Below are positions 50,730 through 59,905 of a stretch of DNA of 64,000 nt, in pieces. The notes under the pieces are model-generated. The model was not told the DNA's origin. It made no database searches and worked only from the letters and a program-made list of their open reading frames with translations. The number at the start of each line of letters is the position of its first letter. Position 1 is the stretch's first letter. This DNA is from an uncultured Victivallales bacterium (lineage in GTDB: Bacteria > Verrucomicrobiota > Lentisphaeria > Victivallales > UBA1829): contig CAKUDG010000013.1 in NCBI GenBank assembly GCA_934644965.1, positions 1 to 64,000 of the forward strand, written 5' to 3'. The translations under genes were made by a program, and so were the position numbers.

Positions 50730-52151
50730 TCACAGATTCCCCTCCTTCTGTCTTTCTCCGGAAGCGGCTCCTGGAATAGCTCCGGAAACAGCTTCTTTCC
50801 CTGCTTCCGCACCCGAGGAGACGGCTCTGGAGACTCGGTCAGATTCAGCGGCGGGAGGCAGGAACGCTTCGGATCCGTCAGTCTTTTCCAAATGGACCAG
50901 AACTTTCGTCACCCGGTTTTTGGAAACGGCCAGCGCCTTGAGTTCCACGTCCTCTCCGATATGGATGCTGTCATTGATCTGAGGAAGGGCGCCGAAGGCT
51001 TCGCAGAAAAGTCCGCTCAGAGTGCTGGAATCGAATTCGCCGTCGAGATTGCAGTCGTCCCAGTCCGAATTTTCCCGGACGAAGTCGAGCGGTGCCAGTC
51101 CGTCGAAGACCCATGAATCGGCATTCAGGCGGATGGCCTGCCATTCGGCCTGTTCCGTCAGCTCCACGGATTTGCCGGCCAGTTCCGAATAGATGTCCTG
51201 GATGGTCAGCATCCCAGAAACGCCTCCGTATTCGTCTGCAACGAGCGCCGCCGGGATTTTCTTCTCATGCAGTGTATGCAGCGCTTTGATCAGCGTGCAG
51301 GATTCCGGCAGAAACACGGCTTTGCGCAGAATCCCCGATTCACGCCAGCTTACACGGTCCGAAGGCGGCAGATTGAAGAAGTCCACCGAGGAAAACAAGG
51401 CGTCCACCGTATCCAGGTCCTCATCCCCGACCGGCATATAGGCCTGACGGCCCCGCCGGATCGCCTCCAGCACTCCTTCGGGCGATGTGCTGTAGTTCAC
51501 ATGGACCAGGTCCACCCGCGAACGCATGATTTCATCGACGGTTTTCCCTCTCAGAGAGAAGGTTTCCTTGAGCAGACGGACTTCCTCCCCGGTGAAGGCC
51601 CCCCGTTCCGCACAGGAATCGAGATAGGAAAGATATTCCTCGTCGGTCAGGACCTCCCCGGGCTTTCTGCCGAAAAGGTCCAGAATCCGGTCGCAGACGA
51701 ATCCCACCACGCGCGTGACGGGATGCAGAGCCTTGCGGAAAAAATAGATCGGAGTCGCCACTTTCGACGCCCAGGCATCGCAATGCACATAAGCGATCGT
51801 CATCGGCGTGATCTCGCCGAACAGAAGAAGAACGACGATCCCCGTGAATGCCGAAAGCAAAGTCGTCTCCAGCGGTCCCAGCGCCAGTTTCGCCAGCATC
51901 TCCTCGTTCAGCATCGAAATACAGCTGTTCACGAACATGTTCCCGAGAATGATCGTGATCAGCGTCCTGTGATAGTCGTCCATCAGGAAGTAAATCCTGC
52001 GCCGGACTTTCGACGGGTCTTTCCGGTAGGACAACACTTTCGCCCGGCTGAGCGAAAACAGCGCCATCTCCGCACTCGAGAAAAAAGCAGAACACAGCAG
52101 AAGAAGGAAAAACACAATCAGTTCCAGCAGGAGAATCGTCATCATGCTCAT
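50730..52151 (-). CDS. CNNM/CorC-type ion transporter (DUF21, CBS pair, CorC_HlyC)
   Basis: 473 residues. DUF21 region (about 1-190) with SAFFSSAEMALFSLSRAK, two CBS domains including LVADEYGGVSGMLTIQDI, and a complete CorC_HlyC domain (about 335-430). An Ala/Ser/Gly-rich tail follows. GGAGGAGG lies 8 nt before the ATG. It forms a gene pair with the shorter downstream CNNM protein, and the two may act together. Confidence 0.88.
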   Translation of the reverse strand: MSMMTILLLELIVFFLLLLCSAFFSSAEMALFSLSRAKVLSYRKDPSKVRRRIYFLMDDYHRTLITIILGNMFVNSCISMLNEEMLAKLALGPLETTLLSAFTGIVVLLLFGEITPMTIAYVHCDAWASKVATPIYFFRKALHPVTRVVGFVCDRILDLFGRKPGEVLTDEEYLSYLDSCAERGAFTGEEVRLLKETFSLRGKTVDEIMRSRVDLVHVNYSTSPEGVLEAIRRGRQAYMPVGDEDLDTVDALFSSVDFFNLPPSDRVSWRESGILRKAVFLPESCTLIKALHTLHEKKIPAALVADEYGGVSGMLTIQDIYSELAGKSVELTEQAEWQAIRLNADSWVFDGLAPLDFVRENSDWDDCNLDGEFDSSTLSGLFCEAFGALPQINDSIHIGEDVELKALAVSKNRVTKVLVHLEKTDGSEAFLPPAAESDRVSRAVSSGAEAGKEAVSGAIPGAASGERQKEGNL

Positions 52152-52176
52152 GCACGCGACCTCCTCCGGCCGGAAC

Positions 52177-52206
52177 CAGGTTCAGGCTCAGGTTCAGATT
52201 CAGATT
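52177..52206. repeat. Hexanucleotide CAGGTT/CAGATT tandem repeat
   Basis: Five 6-nt units: CAGGTT, CAGGCT, CAGGTT, CAGATT, CAGATT. They lie between the HEAT-repeat gene and the CNNM gene, 26 nt upstream of the latter's start on the minus strand. Confidence 0.8.
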
Positions 52207-52227
52207 CGTTCATACTTTTGCTACCCG

Positions 52228-54042
52228 TCACTCCTTCTCCTCAAACGGACGAACCGAGAGTTCCGGTCGACAGGATGGCACCTGCACCGCCTTCGGTTCC
52301 TCCCCTTTCTCAAGGACGCGGACCTGTCTCAGATATTCCAGAAACACCGGATTCACAATCCCCTGTTCCCGTTCCCGGGCATTCGGATTCCGGAGATGCT
52401 CCATGATTTTGTGATATCTGTCAAGCGCCGTCTGATCCCCTTTCCTGCCCGCCTCCAGCAGAACCAGGATCGCGGAAATCCGGACATAATCCGCATCGTA
52501 TGCCGGCGGCGCCATCATCACAGGAATATAGGGCACAAGAGCAATTTTTTCCATAATTCCGGGAATATTGCTTTCCATCTTGTCAAAGCCCGCCAGCGCA
52601 CGGCAGGCGGCGGCACGGGCGTCCGTGGAGATTTTCGGATTTCCGGCCGTCTCTGAAAGAACGGAATGAAAATAAGGATCCGCAATCTTCACCAGTGCTC
52701 CCAGCGCGGCAGTCTGCACGGCAGCGTCCGAATCTTTTGCCAGGGCTTTCAGCTCCGGAAACATCTCCGGGTCGTTCAGCGCCGCGGCATAACGGATCAC
52801 GGCAAGACGCATTTCCGGAGAAGAGGAGGAGGCAAATCCTTTCACTTCCTTCCAGAGCTTCAGATCCGGAACCCTGCTCAGGGTCCGTATCGTGTCCGCG
52901 GCGACGGCGTCTCCTGCGGGATCTTTCAGAATCGCGGACAAAGCGGGAACGCAGTCCGAAAGATCACATCCCTTCCCCGCCAGAGCATCAAGCGCCTGAA
53001 GGCTTTCCGACGCCTTTTCCTTTCCCGCGACGGCGGACGCGACAATCCCGTCACGAATATCCGTTTCTTTCGGATTCGATTCCACCAGAGAATCCCTCGC
53101 CGCCTCCCGGACGAGTCTGGAAGAATCCGCAAGCGCGGCAATCAGACATTTCAGGGAATCGCGGTTTTTCGTCCCCGCGAGGGAGCGGCATGCTCTTTCC
53201 CGGATTCCCGGCGAATCCGGATCGGCAGTCAGTCCTTGCAGAATCTTCTCCTTTTCCAGCGAAAGTTTCCGGATTCCCGCCACAGCCAGACGCACCTGTA
53301 CATCCCCATCCCTTGCCAGTTCGCTCAGCAGAGTCCCCGAAGACGAAGCATTCCCCGCCAGCCCCTCCGCCAGACGAACCCGAAAAACAGGGTCGTTCTC
53401 TTCCCGGACCACTTTCTGTAAAAAGACGTCTGAACCAGGCGAAGAGCATTCCTTCGCATACAGCCTCAACGCAGCAGCGCGGGAAGAAGCAGACTGCGCC
53501 CCCTGCGCAAGACGTTTCAATGCCGCCACCCCCAGAGGCGCATCGGTTTCCACTCTCCGGAACACTTCTGCAATGACAAACGGGACGGACTCCTTCATCA
53601 GGAACTCCGCCTCAACAGCCTGCAGATCCTTTGCCGGAAGCAGAGAAGCCGCTCCCGCCCGGACAGAAGGATTCTCCGAATGAAGAAGCAGCTCCTTCAG
53701 AAGCGGCAGATTCCCGGGACGGGAGTCAAAGCGTTCCGACACACGCAGAATTGTCTGAAGAAGGTCCGCGAGCACACGCTCATTTTTCTCTTTCGAGGCG
53801 AAACGCTCCAGATGAGTCAGGACGGACGGATTGTTGGCCGACTCCAGTTCCCGTACAATCCGGGAACGGATTGCCGGATCCTCGAACTTTCCATACAGAT
53901 CCGCCTGGGCCTCCACTTCCGCATCATCCAGATAGGAAAGTGCAAAAGGCGGCGAAGTTTTTTCCGCTGTCAGCGGCCCCTCCGCCCACTGTTCATGAAT
54001 CAGCGGATAGAAAACGGCTATGGCCAGAGGCAAGAGCTTCAT
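52228..54042 (-). CDS. Exported HEAT-repeat protein
   Basis: 604 residues with a short signal peptide or anchor (about 1-20). The rest is built of about a dozen 30-35-residue helical repeats with the pattern of HEAT repeats, such as VRLAVAGIRKLS and AVQTAALGALVKIADP. Such scaffolds bind other proteins. No enzymatic motif is seen. It precedes the CNNM pair on the same strand after a 76-nt gap. GAGAAGG precedes the ATG. The role is unknown. Confidence 0.8.
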   Translation of the reverse strand: MKLLPLAIAVFYPLIHEQWAEGPLTAEKTSPPFALSYLDDAEVEAQADLYGKFEDPAIRSRIVRELESANNPSVLTHLERFASKEKNERVLADLLQTILRVSERFDSRPGNLPLLKELLLHSENPSVRAGAASLLPAKDLQAVEAEFLMKESVPFVIAEVFRRVETDAPLGVAALKRLAQGAQSASSRAAALRLYAKECSSPGSDVFLQKVVREENDPVFRVRLAEGLAGNASSSGTLLSELARDGDVQVRLAVAGIRKLSLEKEKILQGLTADPDSPGIRERACRSLAGTKNRDSLKCLIAALADSSRLVREAARDSLVESNPKETDIRDGIVASAVAGKEKASESLQALDALAGKGCDLSDCVPALSAILKDPAGDAVAADTIRTLSRVPDLKLWKEVKGFASSSSPEMRLAVIRYAAALNDPEMFPELKALAKDSDAAVQTAALGALVKIADPYFHSVLSETAGNPKISTDARAAACRALAGFDKMESNIPGIMEKIALVPYIPVMMAPPAYDADYVRISAILVLLEAGRKGDQTALDRYHKIMEHLRNPNAREREQGIVNPVFLEYLRQVRVLEKGEEPKAVQVPSCRPELSVRPFEEKE

Positions 54043-54079
54043 TGCAAATCCTTCTCAAAACCTTTGTTTTCACTTTATT

Positions 54080-55387
54080 TTATTGTTTTTTGTATTCATT
54101 CCTGCGGAGATCCAGCACACGTTTCGCTTTGCCTTCGGAAGGGGGAAGGGAATTCGGCTCCAGAAGTTCCACGCGGGGAGTGACGCCCAGTTCCGTCCGG
54201 ACCGCTTCGAGAATGTTTTTCCGCAGGGAATCCATCGCTTCGAGCGAACCGGTGAAGGAAGCGGCATTCACTTCCACCTTGATATGGATCCGGTCGAGGA
54301 AGTCATCCTTGGTAATTTCGATCAGATAATTCGATCCGACGTCGGGCACGGACATGACCGCCCGTTCAATCTGAAGCGGGAAGATGTTCACGCCGTTGAG
54401 AATGAGCATGTCGTCCGAGCGCCCTTTCATCCGTTCCAGACGGCGGTGGGTTCTGCCGCAGGGACAGGGTTCCGGAAGAATGCGGGTCAGGTCATGAGTC
54501 CGGTAGCGGATCAGGGGCATGGCCTTGCGCCGGAGAGAGGTCAGAACCAGTTCCCCCTCCTCCCCGTCCGGCAGCACTTCACAGGTATCCGGATCAATGA
54601 TCTCCATATAGTAATGATCCTCCCACAGATGCATGCCGTTGCGGAAGGGGCATTCAAAAGCCAGTCCGGGACCGCACATTTCGGAAAGTCCGTAGGAATT
54701 GAACGCCTTCACGCCGAAGGCTTCCTGAATCTGCTGGCGCAGCTCCTCGGAATGGTGCTCCGCACCGATGAAGAACATGCGGAGCGCCAGATCCTTTTTC
54801 GGATCAATCCCGCATTCGGGGAAGAAGCTGTAAAGACGCATCGCATAACTCGGGAGAATATGACATGCCGTCGTGCGGAACTTGTCCATGAACCAGATCT
54901 GGCGTTTGGAATTCCCTGCCGCGCTCGGGATCACGAGCGCTCCGACATTTTCCGCCGCGTAATGCATCCCGAGTCCGCCGGTGAAGAGTCCGTAGCCCAT
55001 GATGTTCTGGAAGACGTCGCTTTTCCGGAGCCCTGCCATATAGAGACTGCGGGAGGTGAGATCGGTCCAGTGAAAGAGATCCTCTTTGGTGTGGAAGACC
55101 ACCGTCGGATTGCCCGTCGTTCCGGAGGAGGAATGAAGCCTGACAATATTTTCCAGCGGTTCCGCCAGAAATCCGTAGGGAAAATGTTCCCTGAGTTCCG
55201 GTTTCGCAATGAATGGAAGCGCTTCAATATCCTTGAGCGAATGGAATTTCTTCAGAAAATCCGGAGTGATGATCCGGGAATAGAATTCGGATTTCGCGGC
55301 CTGTTCCAGGGTTTCCCGGAGCAGTTTCAGCTGCAGTTTTTCCAGCTCCGGCCGTTCAATCAGTTCCATTTCCTTGTTCCAAAACAT
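54080..55387 (-). CDS. Phenylacetate-CoA ligase-like AMP-forming enzyme
   Basis: 435 residues, the size of PaaK. Adenylate-forming core motif HSSSGTTGNPTVV, followed by FNSYGLSEMCGPG and YRTHDLTRILPEPC with a CPCGRTH cysteine pair, then GRSDDMLILNGVNIFP. PaaK makes phenylacetyl-CoA from phenylacetate, CoA and ATP. Gut bacteria carry PaaK-like ligases for aryl-acetates made from amino acids, so the exact acid is uncertain. No paa ring-oxidation genes are nearby. GGAAAGGC precedes the ATG. Confidence 0.92.
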   Translation of the reverse strand: MFWNKEMELIERPELEKLQLKLLRETLEQAAKSEFYSRIITPDFLKKFHSLKDIEALPFIAKPELREHFPYGFLAEPLENIVRLHSSSGTTGNPTVVFHTKEDLFHWTDLTSRSLYMAGLRKSDVFQNIMGYGLFTGGLGMHYAAENVGALVIPSAAGNSKRQIWFMDKFRTTACHILPSYAMRLYSFFPECGIDPKKDLALRMFFIGAEHHSEELRQQIQEAFGVKAFNSYGLSEMCGPGLAFECPFRNGMHLWEDHYYMEIIDPDTCEVLPDGEEGELVLTSLRRKAMPLIRYRTHDLTRILPEPCPCGRTHRRLERMKGRSDDMLILNGVNIFPLQIERAVMSVPDVGSNYLIEITKDDFLDRIHIKVEVNAASFTGSLEAMDSLRKNILEAVRTELGVTPRVELLEPNSLPPSEGKAKRVLDLRRNEYKKQ

Positions 55388-55459
55388 AATTCAAGCCTTT
55401 CCAGTAATGACAGAGCAGTCTCCGTCAGTCCATAATGTACTGTATGTATATAGAGAATG

Positions 55460-56239
55460 TTACGCCGCGCTTCCTCCGGCGGCGGCAGGTTTCCTTTTCG
55501 GTTTCACAGTGAGAATAAAGCCCAGCGCAAGGCTCAGAATCGCGCTCATGAGAACTCGGTAGTTCCCTGGCAGACAGAAGGTGACGGTATGCGCTGGAAT
55601 CCAGAAAAAGAGAATCGTCTTCAGCATGAAGGATCCCCACACATGCGGATCCAGCCGCCCCAGGAATTCGGCTCCGCCCACAAAACGCTTCTCCGCAATC
55701 ACAATGTTGAACCATTCATGGGAAAGCATCATCGGATAGCAGAAGATCAGGTTCATCCAGAGGGAAGTGGAGAAGGCGAAAAGCAGTGTCCGCCCAAACG
55801 TCATGTCCGGGGACGGAGGAGCTCCCACCGGCCAGAGTGGACTGCCCATCAGAGCGCCGACGCCCGTTGCAAACATTTGAAACACATAGGTGAAAAGAAT
55901 CCCATACAGCCCCCACACCAGAAATTTCGGGACGAGCGAAGGGGTTTTCCAGGAAGAGGTTTTCCCGCGGATCTTGAGCATTTCCCCGAAGGTCGCCAGA
56001 AGCGCCACTTTCAGAAATCCGGAAAGATAGGGATAGGCGCCGACCGTGGTTCCAAAGTTTTTCAGACCGGTGAAATGCGTCAGGCAATCGGAAAAGGAAA
56101 ACGCGTTCTCCATCATGCCGAAGGTCCCGTCCGGACGAATCGTAAAGGGAAAGAAAAAGACTGTTCCGGCATAAACGAGAACATACAGCAGGGCAAAGCA
56201 GTCGGTTTTTTTCAAATCGGGAATGCTCCTTGATTTCAA
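55460..56239 (-). CDS. Multi-spanning membrane protein, Mpv17-like in its C-terminal part
   Basis: 259 residues with about five or six hydrophobic segments. The segment KTILFFWIPAHTVTFCLPG followed by YRVLMSAILSLALGF recalls the C-terminal signature of Mpv17/PMP22 proteins (Trp-x-Pro, then a Phe-x-x-Pro/Arg region). The resemblance is from memory and weak. It could be an unrelated Lentisphaerota membrane family. It stands alone, divergent from the exported protein at 56467. Confidence 0.55.
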   Translation of the reverse strand: MKSRSIPDLKKTDCFALLYVLVYAGTVFFFPFTIRPDGTFGMMENAFSFSDCLTHFTGLKNFGTTVGAYPYLSGFLKVALLATFGEMLKIRGKTSSWKTPSLVPKFLVWGLYGILFTYVFQMFATGVGALMGSPLWPVGAPPSPDMTFGRTLLFAFSTSLWMNLIFCYPMMLSHEWFNIVIAEKRFVGGAEFLGRLDPHVWGSFMLKTILFFWIPAHTVTFCLPGNYRVLMSAILSLALGFILTVKPKRKPAAAGGSAA

Positions 56240-56375
56240 TTCTGTTTGCTTTCTTCCATGGCAAGATACTGCCGGAAAGTTGCGGAAGTGGTGTTAACAT
56301 AGCGCAAAAACGCGTCAGAGCAACTATTTTTCACGAAGATTTTGCAGATATCGCCAAAAAGGGGGAAAAAAAGTT

Positions 56376-56403
56376 TTGCATTCGGGAAAGTATCGACTAT
56401 ATT
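56376..56403 (+). promoter_or_regulatory. Promoter of the exported Ala/Pro/Glu-rich protein
   Basis: TTGCAT (56376-56381) and TATATT (56398-56403) are separated by 16 nt. The start codon is about 60 nt downstream. Confidence 0.55.
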
Positions 56404-56466
56404 TCAATTCGTTGGGTATGGCTGCAATCATAAGAAACATAAGATTCAAATAAAAGTGGAGGAATG

Positions 56467-57279
56467 ATGGAGCTCGTCAAAAAAACCATGCTCGCGGCGG
56501 CAATGCTTTTTGCCATCGGTTCGGTTCTCAATGCTGCCGAGGAAGGGAAAAACGCACCGGAGGTGAAAGCGGCGGAAACGCCCGCAGCCGTTGCTCCGGC
56601 GGAAACTCCGGCCGCCGTCCAGGCAGAGGAGAAAGCAACTGTCGCAGAGGCTGCTCCGGCGGAAACTCCCGCAGTTCAGGCGGAGGAAGCCGCTACGCTT
56701 GAGGAGGAACAGGCCGCTGCCGAAGCAGAAGTCTTCGCAGACGAAAATGAAGACAGAGTCGTCTGCAACATTTTCGGATGGGACGTCACCGAGCGCGACT
56801 GCAAAACCGCCATGATGTACATTCCCAACCGGATCGTCGATTTCGCTGACATCTTCACCATCGAGCTGGGACTCGGTCCCCGGGCCGGTCTGAACATCAT
56901 TACTACGAGGGCGGTGGTCTCCGGAGCTCAGATCGGCTGTTCCGCAGACGCCATCAAAGCCTTTGACCGTCAGTACGGATACGGCATCTACAACGGATGG
57001 GATGCGCATTTCCTGTTCACCGGAGCGGAAGACACGATGCGCGAATATACCGGCGGATCCGTGGTGCCATACTGGCAGATTGCGGACGGAATGTCCGTGC
57101 GTTCCGAGGAAATCTTTACAAACAAGACCCGCGACTACTGGGCTGTCGGTCTTGAAGTTTCCGCTCTTGTGCATGTGAAGGTCCTGATTCATCCGGTATC
57201 CTTCTACGACTTCTTCGCCGGTATCATCTGCTTTGATCCTGAAGAAGACGATATGCCTCTGAAAGAGGTGGATTATTAA
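56467..57279 (+). CDS. Exported Ala/Pro/Glu-rich protein with a conserved C-terminal domain, unknown function
   Basis: 270 residues. Signal peptide (about 1-23), then a low-complexity region (about 28-95) built from variants of APAETPAAVQAEE, then a folded domain (about 98-270) with aromatic motifs such as CNIFGWDVTERD, VVSGAQIG, GIYNGWDAHF and VLIHPVSFYDFFAG. I do not recognise the domain. The second ATG (56467) sits four bases after GGAGG; the first (56464) is only one base away. It has its own promoter and a strong terminator. Confidence 0.7.
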   Translation: MELVKKTMLAAAMLFAIGSVLNAAEEGKNAPEVKAAETPAAVAPAETPAAVQAEEKATVAEAAPAETPAVQAEEAATLEEEQAAAEAEVFADENEDRVVCNIFGWDVTERDCKTAMMYIPNRIVDFADIFTIELGLGPRAGLNIITTRAVVSGAQIGCSADAIKAFDRQYGYGIYNGWDAHFLFTGAEDTMREYTGGSVVPYWQIADGMSVRSEEIFTNKTRDYWAVGLEVSALVHVKVLIHPVSFYDFFAGIICFDPEEDDMPLKEVDY

Positions 57280-57307
57280 TCCTCCTGTTTCTTCTGCCCG
57301 ATGATGC

Positions 57308-57348
57308 GGGACGTTCTCCTGTCCGAAAGGAGAACGTCCCTGTTTTTT
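57308..57348 (+). terminator. Strong intrinsic terminator
   Basis: GGGACGTTCTCCT (57308-57320) pairs perfectly with AGGAGAACGTCCC (57328-57340) around a 7-nt loop. TGTTTTTT follows. Confidence 0.95.
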
Positions 57349-57473
57349 CCGCTCTTTCTTTTCCGTTTTTTTTCCGACGACTCAGAGTTCTTGCCGCTTC
57401 GCCGCTTTTTCTACGCTGTCTCTCCATAGCGCCTTCATCGATCTGATTCCAGAAGAAAGACTATTTCAGTATT

Positions 57474-57854
57474 ATGCAGAATCCGAATGAGCCCAACGCC
57501 GGAGCTCCTGTCCCGGAAGGATTCCACTGTCTTCACTGCGGCGCCTGCTGCCGATGGGAGGGGCCTGTGCGGATCAGGGAGGAGGAAGCGGACCGGATTG
57601 CGGAGTTCCTGAAAATGGACGTCCGCGACTTCATTGCACTCTATACAGAGCTGCTTCCGGACCGGACGGGACTGACTCTCACGGAAAAGCCGGATGGTTC
57701 GTGCATTTTCCTGGATGAAGCGGGAAATCTCTGTCTGATCCACGCCGTCAAACCCGGCCAGTGTTCAGACTTCCCCTGGAAATGGCGTTTCCCCGGATGG
57801 GAAAAGGAATGTGCCGCAGGACACCGCCATGACGACAGCGGCAAAGAATCATAA
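57474..57854 (+). CDS. YkgJ-family cysteine cluster protein
   Basis: 126 residues. The N-terminal CLHCGACC and later CIFLD, LCLIH, and GQCSDFP cysteines form the pattern of YkgJ-type (CxxCxxCC) proteins, thought to bind iron or zinc. The function is not established. It is convergent with the LPS-kinase-like gene, and no promoter was identified. Confidence 0.85.
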   Translation: MQNPNEPNAGAPVPEGFHCLHCGACCRWEGPVRIREEEADRIAEFLKMDVRDFIALYTELLPDRTGLTLTEKPDGSCIFLDEAGNLCLIHAVKPGQCSDFPWKWRFPGWEKECAAGHRHDDSGKES

Positions 57855-57908
57855 AAAAGACAGCCGCGGCTCCCGGAGGAATACCGGAGAGAGGTAGACA
57901 GGAAGGTA

Positions 57909-58994
57909 TTAAAAATAAAGCGTATCCAGACTTCTGCGTGGATCCGGACCTTTCTTGTCTGCCGATGCATCCGTCTTTGTTTCAGGGGGGATGACCCATG
58001 CCTGTGGGATTTCATCAATGCGTTTTCGCATCAGCTGGGCGAGGAAGGAGTCCAGCCAGACGAGCTGAGCCTGGGAGTGTTCCATTTGGACAGCTTTCAG
58101 GGAAGAGAGCAGCGATTTCAGATCCTCGGTCTGCGGAGGGGGCGTGTACCAGATGGAGTTTCTCCGGAATATGCGGGATCCGTCTTCGCCGATGGTCTCC
58201 TGCGCGAATTTTGAGCTTCCGGAAAGGATCTGGCGGACCCGTTTCTTCCATTGTTTCCGGATCTTTTCCTCTTCGATGACAACGGTCTCGTTCCAAAGAG
58301 CCATTGCGTCTTCCGGATTTTCCGCGAGACCGGCGAGGCAGGCAAATTCCCTGATTTCGGGGATTGTGAGTTCTCCGCGGAAATGGACGAAGAGATTCAT
58401 CAGACTGCGCAGATGCTCCCGTTCCAGGGGTTTCCCGGACTGCCGGACACCATAAGGATCCACCAGACACATTCTCCCCGTTGAAAGACAGTACATCACA
58501 TTCCCTGCATGGAAATCCCGATGAATGATTCTGGCATCCACGAATCTGCGGATGAATCCGGCCAATTCCTGGAGAAAAGCTTTCTTCTTCACAGGATCCC
58601 ATGCGGCGGAACGGAACCAGTATTCCAGGACCGTCACGGAATTTTCAAGGGCGCGGGAAAGCAGCATTCCCTCCGGGAAACGCCGTCCCCACCCGACACA
58701 GTCGACACACGGAATGGACAGCGCATGAAGCAAACGGCAGGAGAGAAATTCCTTTTTCGCCTTGCAGCGGAACAGAGCCTTGAAAGAAGCGGAAACCCCT
58801 TTGGGGCTGTCGTGCTTCACAAAATACTCCCTCCCAGCTGCATCCGTGACACGGAACACGGAACGGACAGCATTGCGTTTGACCGGAAGCGCTTCATATT
58901 CCGGAAAATGTTCGAACCACGGATCCAGCATGTCTTCAGACTCGATCCGCCATTTCCAGAAGTGCCGTCTGACCGTTTCAAGAGTTTTTTTCAT
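57909..58994 (-). CDS. LPS kinase-like protein (WaaP/Kdo kinase superfamily), first paralogue
   Basis: 361 residues. The kinase catalytic loop is IIHRDFHAGNVMY. The metal-binding segment reads LVDPYGVRQ where DFD or DLD is usual, a change worth noting but compatible with the Asp ligand. Such enzymes phosphorylate heptose or Kdo in the LPS core. About 110 C-terminal residues are outside the kinase fold. It overlaps the end of the second paralogue by 4 nt and closes the ftsA-ftsZ run. Confidence 0.78.
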   Translation of the reverse strand: MKKTLETVRRHFWKWRIESEDMLDPWFEHFPEYEALPVKRNAVRSVFRVTDAAGREYFVKHDSPKGVSASFKALFRCKAKKEFLSCRLLHALSIPCVDCVGWGRRFPEGMLLSRALENSVTVLEYWFRSAAWDPVKKKAFLQELAGFIRRFVDARIIHRDFHAGNVMYCLSTGRMCLVDPYGVRQSGKPLEREHLRSLMNLFVHFRGELTIPEIREFACLAGLAENPEDAMALWNETVVIEEEKIRKQWKKRVRQILSGSSKFAQETIGEDGSRIFRRNSIWYTPPPQTEDLKSLLSSLKAVQMEHSQAQLVWLDSFLAQLMRKRIDEIPQAWVIPPETKTDASADKKGPDPRRSLDTLYF

Positions 58995-59884
58995 ACGGTG
59001 TTCCTGCGACTTTTCCGCTGCTCGGAAAGCAGAGTTTTCTTCCTGCGGAATTCGGAACGTTCCGCAAGGGCATCCGCCGCAGGAAGAGGAAGATCCGGCT
59101 TTTCTGACGCATACGCATCCATCAGGATTTTTCCGAGCCGGAACGGATCCGGAAAGCCTTCCGGCATATACGGATTCTGGCTGGAAAGGATCTGCACGGA
59201 GGAAACGATGCGCGCCAGTTCATCCAGCACAAACGGCAAAGGCGGAGACCCGGAAAAGATCCGGGCACCGTCCAGATCCCAGAGACCGTACTGGACATCG
59301 GGTGTCCAGTTTCCGCAGTAGAAGAAATTCTGCATTTTCAGGTCTCCGTGGATCATACGGCCCGCATGCATCCGGGCGGCCAGACGGCCCGCGGCCTCCA
59401 GAAAGGAAATGCCTGCAGTCTCCACATCGACGGTCTCCACAAGAATTTTCGAAGCATTTCTGATATCGGCTCTGGAGCTCGTGACAAGGTATCCCGCCTG
59501 GAGAATTCCAAAACAACTGCGCCGTTCCCCTGCCGCAAGCACCTCCGGAGTATCGATCCCGATCTCCCGGAGTCTTGTCGCCGCGACAACCGCCCGGAAA
59601 CAGCGTGCCGGACGGAAAAGATAACGGAGCGTAAAACGAAGTCCCTTGTTGTTTGTACGCTTGAGAAAAACCGGATTCCCTCCCGGGTCCAGAGCAAGCA
59701 GCCCCGCCGTCGTAGTCCTGGAATCCTTGAGGACAAAGGAAGACTCCAGTAGACTGTCGATCCGCGGAAGAATCCCTTCCAGCGCCTCCGACCACATTCC
59801 CGGGAGAACAGCAAAAAACAATCCGTCTCCCTTCACAATGCGGACATGATTTTCCTTCATCCATTTTCTGAGGCTTCTGTTCAT
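58991..59884 (-). CDS. LPS kinase-like protein (WaaP/Kdo kinase superfamily), second paralogue
   Basis: About 297 residues. Catalytic loop MIHGDLKMQNFF and metal-binding WDLDGARIF are intact. An N-terminal Lys in VFLKRTNNKG probably binds ATP. The ATG at 59884 has AAAGG eight bases upstream; a TTG at 59890 is an alternative. Being adjacent to a second LPS kinase-like gene suggests two phosphorylation sites on the LPS core. It follows the cyclotransferase-like gene by about 20 nt. Confidence 0.8.
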   Translation of the reverse strand: MNRSLRKWMKENHVRIVKGDGLFFAVLPGMWSEALEGILPRIDSLLESSFVLKDSRTTTAGLLALDPGGNPVFLKRTNNKGLRFTLRYLFRPARCFRAVVAATRLREIGIDTPEVLAAGERRSCFGILQAGYLVTSSRADIRNASKILVETVDVETAGISFLEAAGRLAARMHAGRMIHGDLKMQNFFYCGNWTPDVQYGLWDLDGARIFSGSPPLPFVLDELARIVSSVQILSSQNPYMPEGFPDPFRLGKILMDAYASEKPDLPLPAADALAERSEFRRKKTLLSEQRKSRRNTV

Positions 59885-59905
59885 GGGCAAAACCTTTGCT
59901 TCTGT

